DNA of 5,939 bases from contig CAQBGY010000218.1 of assembly GCA_948759685.1 (NCBI GenBank), forward strand, positions 1 to 5,939, in the 5' to 3' direction. Origin of the DNA: an uncultured Eubacterium sp. (GTDB taxonomy: Bacteria; Bacillota_A; Clostridia; Lachnospirales; Lachnospiraceae). Numbering within the stretch: the stretch's first letter is position 1; each line of letters begins with the position of its first letter. Shown in pieces: positions 1-5,410 of the stretch. The notes under the pieces are model-generated. The model saw only the letters and a list, made by a program, of their open reading frames with translations, was not told the DNA's origin and did not search any database. Position numbers and translations under genes: made by a program.

Positions 1-717
1 TCAGAGAATCCGTTGATATATTCGGCAGTCAGCCGGAACGTCTGGGAAGTATTATTATGACTGCTGTTACGGCGCTGGCATTGCTGATTTCTAAAGTATT
101 GGATAAGGCAAGGGAACTGTCGGCAAAGTTTTTTGAGAACGAAATAGTACAGCCGATTGCAGAACCAAGCGAGAAAAAAACGGCAAAAATAATATCGCAG
201 ACGGATAAACTGCCAAAGCAGGAGCATAACCTTCTTGAAGAACCGACTATCGATTTATCAGCACAAAAACGGGAGTTGCAATCTAAAACCAAAGCGCAGA
301 CAACAGAGCGGGAAACACCAAAGATACCGCCAAAACGGGATTATCTTTGACGCAGAGAGAGAACGCAATGGGCTGGAACTGGAGCGTGACAGCCTAAAAG
401 GACTTGCAAAACTGACGAAGAAAGGGGAACTGCAAAGCAGAATTGACCGCAAGAATGAGGAAATCGACCTTTTGAAAGTCGGTTTGTCGGGGATTGCCAG
501 ACGGTATGGATTCCAGACGGTGCATGATTTCTACGAAGCCTTTGCCGCTGCTAAAACAGCTAATGCCGATTATCGGGATAAAGCTGATAACTGGGAAAAA
601 ATTTATGGAATAAAAGCAAAAAATGATACCATGCAAGAAAAAATGCAAAATCTTCAAAGGAGAATATGCCAGCAAAAAGAAGAAATGCCACAACGAAGAA
701 ATAGAGGGGCAAGATAA
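1..717 (+). pseudogene. C-terminal part of a probable relaxase/mobilisation protein, frameshifted
   Basis: The reading frame is already open at base 1, so the N-terminus, which would hold the nuclease domain of a relaxase, lies outside the window. Coding runs in frame 3 to a TGA at 348-350 (ending KIPPKRDYL) and then continues in frame 1 from about 346 (FDAERERNGLELERDSL) to a TAA at 715-717. Removing one base around 342-348 joins the two parts as KRDY-FDAERERNG, so a single-base insertion or a sequencing error explains the break. The second part is charged and helix-rich, and its segment KVGLSGIARRYGFQTVHDFY and its end RNRGAR resemble, from memory, tails of clostridial mobilisation proteins. 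The early stretch TAVTALALLISKVL is hydrophobic. Base composition is richer in GC than the cargo to the right. The family assignment is moderate only, because no catalytic motif is in view. Two overlapping genes are an alternative to one broken gene. Confidence 0.5.
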
Positions 718-731
718 AAAACAGCCCCTCT
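703..731. terminator. Hairpin between convergent genes, likely bidirectional terminator
   Basis: The arms AGAGGGGC (703-710) and GCCCCTCT (724-731) pair perfectly over 8 bp around a 13-nt A-rich loop. The stop codon of the mobilisation-protein tail (715-717) lies in the loop. The hairpin is followed by TTT on the plus strand and by ATTTCTTC on the minus strand, so both U-tracts are weak. Its place 29 bases beyond the end of the minus-strand NUDIX gene fits a shared terminator for the two converging transcripts. Confidence 0.6.
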
Positions 732-760
732 TTAAAGTATGCTGAAATAAACATAGTAAT

Positions 761-1216
761 TTAAATATAAAGCGTATAATCAGATCCTTTATGAGCTTTA
801 TATTCGATATCTGAATATAAATAATCTGCAGAGTCATCAAGAATTTTTCTTAGCGAAACTTTTGTCATTTCAGTACAATCGTTTCGTGTCAAGGCATCTG
901 ATATTTCACAAAATAAGACTTCACTGTTTTCGTTCATATCACTTGTGGGAATGCCGTTTATATAGTCCATTTCAAATAACAGATACCAAGTTTTTCTGTC
1001 ACAACGAATACCCAACATACGTTTAACTTCTGCCGTAATACTCGTTTCTTCAAAAACTTCCCGTACAGCAGCTTCCTCCGGCAATTCATTTTCATGGCAA
1101 AATCCACCGGGAATCAGCAGTTTCCCCTTTGCTCTGCCGTATGTATGTCTTACAAGCAGGACTTGTTTTTTTCTTCTTACAATACAACCTACCGAAAAAC
1201 AATAATTATCATTCAT
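761..1216 (-). CDS. NUDIX hydrolase
   Basis: This 151-residue protein is a single NUDIX domain, a fold that cleaves nucleoside diphosphates linked to another moiety, in the cytoplasm and with a divalent metal. The Nudix box spans residues 38-60: G38, then E44, then R52-E53-x-x-E56-E57, so the catalytic REVFEE core is intact. The usual Gly near the end of the box is Ser59. The segment before it, LLIPGGF, is typical of the family, and the length is normal. It is the last gene of the four-gene minus-strand operon. Its ATG lies 3 bases after the stop of the kinase-like gene, and its ribosome binding site (GAGGGA) lies in the end of that gene, so translation is probably coupled. The substrate cannot be predicted; a modified nucleotide or nucleotide-sugar related to the neighbouring enzymes is a guess. 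Confidence 0.9.
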   Translation of the reverse strand: MNDNYCFSVGCIVRRKKQVLLVRHTYGRAKGKLLIPGGFCHENELPEEAAVREVFEETSITAEVKRMLGIRCDRKTWYLLFEMDYINGIPTSDMNENSEVLFCEISDALTRNDCTEMTKVSLRKILDDSADYLYSDIEYKAHKGSDYTLYI

Positions 1217-1219
1217 ATT

Positions 1220-1747
1220 TTATCCCTCATTTCCTGTCAATTTGATATTTAGTATTTCTATTATTTTTTCTGCTACTTTCTCAGGCTGTAAATACGTTGA
1301 ATCAATGTTGGGATATGCATATTCATCATAAAAATGAAAAGTATTTTTTATACCACGTTCAATTCGTTCCATATCTCTGCCATCATTTATTGCCCTTCTT
1401 ATATTCTCTTCCTTACAACATTTAAGAATAATAGGGCATACCTCAAATGGTATACTGTCTTCTCTCAAGCTGCTAATTACTTGTTCAAATATTTGTTTTC
1501 GTTCTCCGTGAAAACCATATGGAAAAATAACATATTCTATATCCTCACACAGAAGATAATTTTTGAATAATGAATAAATATTTCGAGTTACAGCGTATTT
1601 TGTAGCATCCGTAAAAGGAAATGGGTTAATTGCACGACACCAATCGGCATCTACATAAGCACATTTTGATAATTTTTGTAACAGTATTTTTGCTGTTGTA
1701 GTTTTTCCAACTCCATTAGGTCCTACAATCAAAATAAGTTTTTTCAT
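1220..1747 (-). CDS. P-loop NTPase, small-molecule or nucleotide kinase-like
   Basis: This 175-residue protein has a clear Walker A motif, GPNGVGKT, at residues 9-16, right after the first beta strand (KKLILIVG). A DADWC segment at 33-37 sits where related kinases bind the acceptor substrate, and an arginine-rich stretch at 117-131 (RRAINDGRDMERIER) looks like a LID region. Size and layout match AAA_33-type and shikimate- or nucleotide-kinase-like proteins rather than AAA+ machines, so transfer of the gamma-phosphate of ATP to a small molecule is the likeliest activity. This is inference, and the substrate is unknown. No clear Walker B aspartate was found: the expected strand reads YVIFPYG. 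The gene is third in the operon, 45 bases after the HAD gene and 3 bases before the NUDIX gene. The nearest ribosome binding site, GGAG, lies 12 bases before the ATG, which is rather far. Confidence 0.85.
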   Translation of the reverse strand: MKKLILIVGPNGVGKTTTAKILLQKLSKCAYVDADWCRAINPFPFTDATKYAVTRNIYSLFKNYLLCEDIEYVIFPYGFHGERKQIFEQVISSLREDSIPFEVCPIILKCCKEENIRRAINDGRDMERIERGIKNTFHFYDEYAYPNIDSTYLQPEKVAEKIIEILNIKLTGNEG

Positions 1748-1792
1748 TCTATATCAAATCTCCATATCATTTTCTCAAAATCCAATCACATT

Positions 1793-2431
1793 TTATAGCA
1801 GGCTATCCAGTTCATGAAAATTATTTGCAATATCACCGGAATAAACCTCATTATCCCTGTTGAACAAAATCGTATTGATTCCTACCTCTTGTGCCACAGT
1901 TAAATTTTGCACGCTGTTATCGACAAAGATACACTCCTGCGGAATACATTGAAGATGCTTAAGTGTATAGGTAAAAATCCGGTTTTCAGGCTTACGCATA
2001 CAGATTTCCCCGCTGATAATGCTTTCTTTAAAGTATTTTTGAAGTCCATATAATTCAAATAAATATTTACTCCATTCTTTCACATCATTCGAAAACAGGA
2101 CAAAATCATACTGCTGGTAATTGTGTTCGGCAAACCACAAGAACTCCTGATCAAATGTCAAAAAATTTGTCAGATAATCTCGCATTGTTTCCGCTGGATC
2201 TGGGTATCCTAACAGAGAAAGAAATTCATCAGAACTTAGTTCTCCGTTTCCTGCTTTTGTAAATAAACATTCCTCACGGAATGCTCGTGTAAGTCTGTTA
2301 TGTTCCTTTTTGTCAAAATGCTCAAATGTGTATGGAATAAAATATCCTTTACTTTCCTTTATGATTACACCATACATGTCAAGTAGGAGTATTCGCTTTT
2401 TTTTCGGTCTTTTTTTCAATTTTCTTTCCAT
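1793..2431 (-). CDS. HAD-superfamily hydrolase
   Basis: This 212-residue protein carries the HAD motifs in order. Motif I is LLLDMYGVI with nucleophile Asp18, motif II is the Ser114 of LFSND, motif III is Lys147 in RKPENRIF, and motif IV is FVDNS with Asp171-Asn172. Residues 24-105 form a helical insert like the C1 cap of subfamily I. The second motif I position is Tyr20 rather than Asp. Tyr is found there in L-2-haloacid dehalogenases (DxYGT), while phosphatases normally use Asp as acid/base, so plain phosphatase activity is less certain. The N-terminus is very basic (ERKLKKRPKKKR). The gene overlaps the end of the methyltransferase gene by 53 bases in another frame. The chosen ATG has AAAGGAAA 11 bases upstream. 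The substrate is unknown; in context it may act with the kinase-like and NUDIX proteins. Confidence 0.88.
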   Translation of the reverse strand: MERKLKKRPKKKRILLLDMYGVIIKESKGYFIPYTFEHFDKKEHNRLTRAFREECLFTKAGNGELSSDEFLSLLGYPDPAETMRDYLTNFLTFDQEFLWFAEHNYQQYDFVLFSNDVKEWSKYLFELYGLQKYFKESIISGEICMRKPENRIFTYTLKHLQCIPQECIFVDNSVQNLTVAQEVGINTILFNRDNEVYSGDIANNFHELDSLL

Positions 2432-3533
2432 AAGTAATCATGTTTCCTTTCACAAAAGTGTATCCGGCAGTCGGGTTCTCTGCAAAGAAATCCGCAATTT
2501 CAATATTCCGGCTGCAATAATCTTCGGCTTCCTTGCGGGATAAACCATGGGTTAATAAATGGAGAATCAGCCTTTCCTTTTGCTCATCATGAATGCCAGA
2601 GACCCAATCGTTATATGCGATAAAATCATTTTTAGTTTCCTCATAATCTGCATATTGTGTAGTAATAAACTCTACCTTATCGTTCATTCTTACGTCAACG
2701 TTGACAAGTCCCAGCTTTTGCATCATATGTGCAGTTCTGATGGCAACCGCATAATCACGCCCCTGCATTGCAAGTTCAGTCTGCCACTTTTTCTCCAACC
2801 CTTCATGCCTGCATAGCTTCTGATAATCCATGCCGTCAATATAAAGCCCGCAGCACTCAAATTCTCTGTTTGCATCTATGCATACTATATATCCATCCGG
2901 TTTTGCAAAATGAATCATCTTCTGTATAAAAGCGGACGGATTGTCCAAATGCCTGAGAACAGCCTGACATACTACGAAATCATACTGGTTTTCGACAGAA
3001 TAATTAAAAACATTTTCACACAAGAAATCCGCCTCCAATTTTTGACTTTCAAAAAGAACTTTTCCCTTTTTGATCAAATCTTCTGCAAAATCAATTCCGG
3101 TATAAGTGCTTCCCTCGGGCAGATACGGAAGCAACAACAGTCCTAAAAATCCATATCCGCATCCGCAGTCCAATACAGAAATCGGTTTATCAATCTTCCA
3201 GACCTGTGAAATAAGAAAGCGCGTATAGTCATCGTTCCAATAACTTTTTCGAGTCCTTAAAAGGTATTCCAGCTTTTGGTTCCAAAAATCTTTTGTTGCT
3301 GTTTTTTCAGGAATATATGTCTCACCGTCAAGCGGTTTTAAGCCTAATAACTGATCTGTCGATACTTTAAAATACTCTGCCAGTAATGGAAGAATGGTGA
3401 TATCCGGCAAATTGACTCCGGTTTCCCATTTACTGATCGTTTGAAATGATACACCTATGCTGTCTGCCAGTTCCTGCTGTGTTACTTTTGCTTTTTTACG
3501 CAAGTCGGCAATACGCAATAATATTTTATTCAT
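2379..3533 (-). CDS. XRE-type HTH regulator fused to SAM-dependent methyltransferase
   Basis: This 384-residue protein has two domains. Residues 6-64 are an XRE/Cro-type helix-turn-helix (TQQELADSIGVSFQTISKWE, then LPLLAEYFKVSTDQLLG) that should bind DNA. Residues 82 to about 245 are a class I methyltransferase: motif I VLDCGCGYGFLG at 120-131, the acidic residue after strand 2 in YTGIDF (Asp148), and the later strand FVVCQAVLRHLDNP. The remaining C-terminal part, to about 370, is probably substrate-binding. The methyl acceptor is unknown; motifs typical of DNA methylases (DPPY, NPPF) were not seen. It is the first gene of the operon, with a near-perfect AGGAGGT (3541-3547) 7 bases before its ATG. 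The last residues (KKIEKKTEKKANTPT) are read from DNA that also encodes the start of the HAD protein. It may regulate its own operon through the inverted repeats upstream, which is an inference. Confidence 0.9.
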   Translation of the reverse strand: MNKILLRIADLRKKAKVTQQELADSIGVSFQTISKWETGVNLPDITILPLLAEYFKVSTDQLLGLKPLDGETYIPEKTATKDFWNQKLEYLLRTRKSYWNDDYTRFLISQVWKIDKPISVLDCGCGYGFLGLLLLPYLPEGSTYTGIDFAEDLIKKGKVLFESQKLEADFLCENVFNYSVENQYDFVVCQAVLRHLDNPSAFIQKMIHFAKPDGYIVCIDANREFECCGLYIDGMDYQKLCRHEGLEKKWQTELAMQGRDYAVAIRTAHMMQKLGLVNVDVRMNDKVEFITTQYADYEETKNDFIAYNDWVSGIHDEQKERLILHLLTHGLSRKEAEDYCSRNIEIADFFAENPTAGYTFVKGNMITYGKKIEKKTEKKANTPT

Positions 3534-3587
3534 CTCTAAAACCTCCTAAATTGCGAGATGTCTTATAGGTTTTCTCATATTTTTATA

Positions 3588-3596
3588 ATTATATCA
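3588..3596 (-). promoter_or_regulatory. Extended -10 promoter of the four-gene minus-strand operon
   Basis: On the minus strand the sequence reads TGATATAAT, an extended -10 (TGn) with a perfect TATAAT at 3588-3593. No good -35 box lies at 17 bases, which the TGn element could offset. Transcription would start near 3581, giving a leader of about 48 bases before the ATG at 3533, with AGGAGGT at 3541-3547. Confidence 0.6.
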
Positions 3597-3628
3597 AAAA
3601 CCAGGGATTTTGTATTCACTTAAAATGG

Positions 3629-3660
3629 CGAATATTTTCGCTTGCAGGTTGAAATATTCG
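3629..3660. promoter_or_regulatory. Inverted repeat, candidate operator
   Basis: CGAATATTTTC (3629-3639) and GAAATATTCG (3651-3660) are inverted copies differing by one extra T, separated by 11 bases. The repeat lies between two divergent promoters, upstream of the XRE-methyltransferase operon. It is a reasonable binding site for that protein's helix-turn-helix domain, but nothing in the sequence proves this. Confidence 0.4.
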
Positions 3661-3690
3661 ATTCTGTTACAATTGATTTGATTACAGAAT
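3661..3690. promoter_or_regulatory. Second inverted repeat, abutting the first
   Basis: ATTCTGT (3661-3667) and ACAGAAT (3684-3690) are perfect 7-base inverted copies with a 16-base spacer. The repeat begins exactly where the first one ends and finishes 21 bases before the -35 box of the antitoxin promoter, so a protein bound here could affect either promoter. Confidence 0.35.
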
Positions 3691-3711
3691 ACCAAAAAAC
3701 TTCAGAAAATG

Positions 3712-3742
3712 TTGACTATTTTTAAAAATATGGTATTATAAT
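3712..3742 (+). promoter_or_regulatory. Promoter of the antitoxin RNA and toxin gene
   Basis: TTGACT (3712-3717) is a strong -35 box. TATAAT lies at 3737-3742 with a 19-base spacer. An overlapping alternative is TATTAT at 3734-3739, spaced by 16 bases and preceded by TGG as an extended -10. Either places the transcript start around 3746-3750, directly at the structured RNA. A strong promoter ahead of the RNA fits the excess of antitoxin over toxin needed in type III systems. Confidence 0.75.
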
Positions 3743-3744
3743 AT

Positions 3745-3816
3745 TAGTGGTGAGTCCTACCGCAAAGTGGACTGCTAAAAGCGTTAGCAACTCTAATGGA
3801 GTTACTACACAAATGG
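3745..3816 (+). repeat. Degenerate direct repeat of the antitoxin RNA (partial plus full unit)
   Basis: The stretch 3745-3770 (TAGTG, GAGT, CTAC, CAAA, TGG in order) recurs at 3794-3816 (TAATG, GAGT, CTAC, CAAA, TGG) with small gaps. GAGT at 3752 and 3799 are 47 bases apart, as are the CAAA ends at 3766 and 3813. This is a tandem array of one full unit preceded by the 3' part of another. The copies are diverged, so the repeat is only convincing because the toxin gene follows. Confidence 0.55.
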
Positions 3817-3842
3817 CTATGCAGAAACGCATAGCCATTTTT
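3749..3842 (+). ncRNA. Candidate type III antitoxin RNA (ToxI-like)
   Basis: This short RNA lies between a strong promoter and an intrinsic terminator, just before a ToxN-family gene, the standard layout of type III toxin-antitoxin loci, in which RNA units bind and inhibit the toxin. Local hairpins can be drawn at 3754-3772 (GTCC-t-AC with GTGGAC), 3773-3789 (TGCTAA with TTAGCA) and 3790-3802 (ACTC with GAGT), followed by the terminator. Two CAAA(G)TGG sites, at 3763-3770 and 3810-3816, would release a 47-nt unit (3767-3813) if the toxin cuts after AAA, as ToxN is known to do in A-rich sites. GUGG at the unit's 5' end can pair with CUAC near its 3' end, as in a pseudoknot. That would compete with the first hairpin. 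Only one full unit is present, fewer than usual for known loci. The boundaries and folding are inferred. Confidence 0.75.
3811..3842 (+). terminator. Intrinsic terminator between antitoxin RNA and toxin gene
   Basis: AAATGGCTATGC (3811-3822) and GCATAGCCATTT (3829-3840) pair perfectly over 12 bp around a 6-base loop (AGAAAC), and a run of five Ts ends at 3842. In type III systems a terminator here lets most transcripts stop as antitoxin RNA while a few read through into the toxin gene. Its lowest base pairs use the second CAAA site of the array. Confidence 0.9.
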
Positions 3843-3915
3843 CACTTTATAGGAAATTGCAACAGCGTAGATCATTTTGGGGAATGTGCCGTTGCCTGAT
3901 GACGCTATTTACACG

Positions 3916-3920
3916 AGGAG
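3916..3920 (+). promoter_or_regulatory. Ribosome binding site that sets the toxin start
   Basis: AGGAG at 3916-3920 lies 4 bases before the ATG at 3925, slightly close but the only good site nearby. The same frame is open back to a TTG at 3877, but that codon has no comparable site and would add 16 residues absent from known ToxN proteins. Confidence 0.7.
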
Positions 3921-3924
3921 ATAT

Positions 3925-4461
3925 ATGCAGACGGATTTTAAATTATACAAAGTGGATATGAAATATATTCGAAATCTACATAATATAGATGATAAAGTGC
4001 TTTCTGTTTCGCCACAGGCAGGAAAGGATAACAGAGTTTTTATAGGAATTGTTATCGTTTGCGGGAGTCACAAATACTGCATACCGCTTTCATCGCCAAA
4101 AGAAAAGCATAAGAATATGAAAAACTCTATGGATTTTTCCAAAATTGAAGTAAATGGAAAATTATTAGGTGTTCTAAATTTTAATCTGATGATACCTATT
4201 GAAGAAGAGCAATTACAACTTGTTGATACCACCATTTTTAAGAGAGATAGGGAAAATATCAGATATTATAAGAAGTTATGTACTTTGGAACTGGAATGGT
4301 GTCAGACAAATAATGAGGTAATCTGCAATAAAGCCAATGTCCTGTATAAGAAATACCTATCCAATGAGCCATTTGCAGGCAGGAATCGCTGCCTGAATTT
4401 TCCCAAATTAGAGGCAGAATGTGAAAAATATAATTTAAAGATCAAGAAAGGTACAAACTGA
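3925..4461 (+). CDS. toxN: Type III toxin-antitoxin endoribonuclease, ToxN/AbiQ family
   Basis: This 178-residue protein, close to the roughly 170 residues of ToxN, shows the family pattern throughout. LYKVDMKYIRNL (7-18) is the first strand-helix, followed by DDKV (22-25), VFIGIVI (38-44), and YCIPLSSPKEKH (51-62). The Ser57-Pro-Lys59 of this last segment matches the S-P-K motif that carries active-site residues in ToxN. NFNLMIPI follows at about 86-93, then a long helical C-terminal part. Family members cut RNA at A-rich sites, process their own antitoxin RNA and are held inactive by it; release during phage infection stops growth (abortive infection). The gene follows the antitoxin RNA and its terminator by 82 bases, so it should be expressed by read-through. 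ToxN, AbiQ and CptN branches are related and I cannot separate them surely by eye. The ORF is intact. The symbol is given by family resemblance. Confidence 0.9.
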   Translation: MQTDFKLYKVDMKYIRNLHNIDDKVLSVSPQAGKDNRVFIGIVIVCGSHKYCIPLSSPKEKHKNMKNSMDFSKIEVNGKLLGVLNFNLMIPIEEEQLQLVDTTIFKRDRENIRYYKKLCTLELEWCQTNNEVICNKANVLYKKYLSNEPFAGRNRCLNFPKLEAECEKYNLKIKKGTN

Positions 4462-4557
4462 ACCTCTCTTGATACACATTACCACAGTTCCAGTGAATCT
4501 AGAAAAAGTTTTAGAAACAACACATTTCTATTGATAGGGGAGGATGGAAAGGTTATT

Positions 4558-5292
4558 ATGTTAGTAAATCAAAATAAAGATACTTATGACAGAAAAACAG
4601 ATGCATATATTGTTGCGTATATTGACCTTTTAGGTGTTACAAATAAGATTCAATCAAAGGATAGCCAATTGGCAATGAACAAACTACATAATCTTTATAC
4701 ATTTTCGGTAAAATTAACACGAGATGTTCAAATTGAGGAAAATCAGGACATACAATTCAAAATCTTTTCGGATAATATTATAATAGCTAAAAAATTGTCA
4801 AATCAGATACCCCAACGAACTCAAGAGATTCGAAGCCTTCTAATGTGTGTTGGACACTTCCAAGAACTTTCTGCCAGCGATAGTGTGGGGTGGCTTTTAC
4901 GTGGAGGCATTTCTATAGGACAATTATTTATAGATGATGTAATGGTTTGGGGTGAGGCACTTTTGAAATCATATTATTTAGAAGATAAAGTTGCAAATTA
5001 TCCAAGAATAATTATTGATAAAGATATTGTGACCGAAATTATTCAAAACAATGTACTATGTGAATATTTAAGAAAAGATTTTGATGATTTATATTTTTTA
5101 AACTTTCTGAATGATTGTCATTTTTGTGGCGAAGTGTTAATGAATGGATTTCAAATCATGCAAGAAGAGGCTGGTATAAAAATAGATGAGAAATTGTATC
5201 AGAAATTTAGTTGGCATATGAATTTTGTAAATGCTGAATTAGATAGAAAAAATGAAAAGAAAGATAGAAAGTATCGCCTATCAATGCATTGA
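4558..5292 (+). CDS. Class III nucleotidyl cyclase-like protein of unknown function
   Basis: This 244-residue protein resembles the catalytic fold of class III adenylate/guanylate cyclases. AYIDLLG (20-26) matches the F-x-D-I-x-G motif with metal-binding Asp23. FKIFSDNIIIA (67-77) matches the second metal site with Asp72. LRGGISIGQL (114-123), VWGEAL (130-135), LED (141-143) and YPRIIID (148-154) follow the order of the family. By my alignment, the Asn and Arg that stabilise the transition state are replaced by Leu136 and Tyr140, so cyclase activity is uncertain. Pycsar and mCpol immune cyclases are distant comparisons, not an identification. Residues 160-240 show no motif I know and end in a lysine-rich tail. 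No membrane segment is seen. The ATG at 4558 has AAGG 5 bases before it and GGGGAGG at 4537-4543; a TTG at 4531 is less likely. It lies 96 bases after the toxin gene with no terminator between, and is strikingly AT-rich. Confidence 0.7.
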   Translation: MLVNQNKDTYDRKTDAYIVAYIDLLGVTNKIQSKDSQLAMNKLHNLYTFSVKLTRDVQIEENQDIQFKIFSDNIIIAKKLSNQIPQRTQEIRSLLMCVGHFQELSASDSVGWLLRGGISIGQLFIDDVMVWGEALLKSYYLEDKVANYPRIIIDKDIVTEIIQNNVLCEYLRKDFDDLYFLNFLNDCHFCGEVLMNGFQIMQEEAGIKIDEKLYQKFSWHMNFVNAELDRKNEKKDRKYRLSMH

Positions 5293-5354
5293 TACAATTA
5301 TAGCAAATAGCTTATCAAACATATATTAGCCTGAATGAATAAGATACAATTTTA

Positions 5355-5404
5355 AAAGGAAAATCTTAAAGGAAAAAGTGGGAAACCCTTTAAGATTTTC
5401 CTTT
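5355..5404. terminator. Strong bidirectional terminator
   Basis: The arms 5355-5372 and 5387-5404 are perfect inverted copies over 18 bp (beginning AAAGGAAAATC and ending GATTTTCCTTT) around a 14-base loop. T-rich DNA follows on the plus strand (ATTAATTT), and ATTGTATC after a short run on the minus strand. It lies 62 bases after the cyclase-like gene and 6 bases after the DUF6061-like remnant, so it can end both converging transcripts. Confidence 0.85.
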
Positions 5405-5410
5405 ATTAAT

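Noticed and set aside
394..840. Minus-strand ORF opposite the mobilisation-protein tail
   Set aside because: It is a Phe/Leu-rich shadow of the A-rich plus-strand coding sequence and crosses the terminator and the end of the NUDIX gene.
3745..3842. Riboswitch or CRISPR repeat as explanation for the structured RNA
   Set aside because: There is no known riboswitch core or spacer-repeat pattern, and the ToxN-family gene downstream explains the layout better.
3877..3924. N-terminal extension of the toxin from a TTG at 3877
   Set aside because: It has no ribosome binding site and adds residues that known ToxN proteins lack, whereas the ATG at 3925 follows AGGAG.
4531..4557. TTG start at 4531 for the cyclase-like gene
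   Set aside because: The Shine-Dalgarno-like GGGGAGG lies inside this extension and fits an ATG start at 4558 better.
5291..5351. Direct repeat GATACAATT at 5291-5299 and 5343-5351
   Set aside because: Nine bases of AT-rich sequence can recur by chance, and no element boundary coincides with it.
5326..5410. Continuation of the minus-strand DUF6061-like frame through the terminator
   Set aside because: It reads the terminator stem as protein (FSFKIFLLKLYL) and is an out-of-frame tail created by the frameshift.
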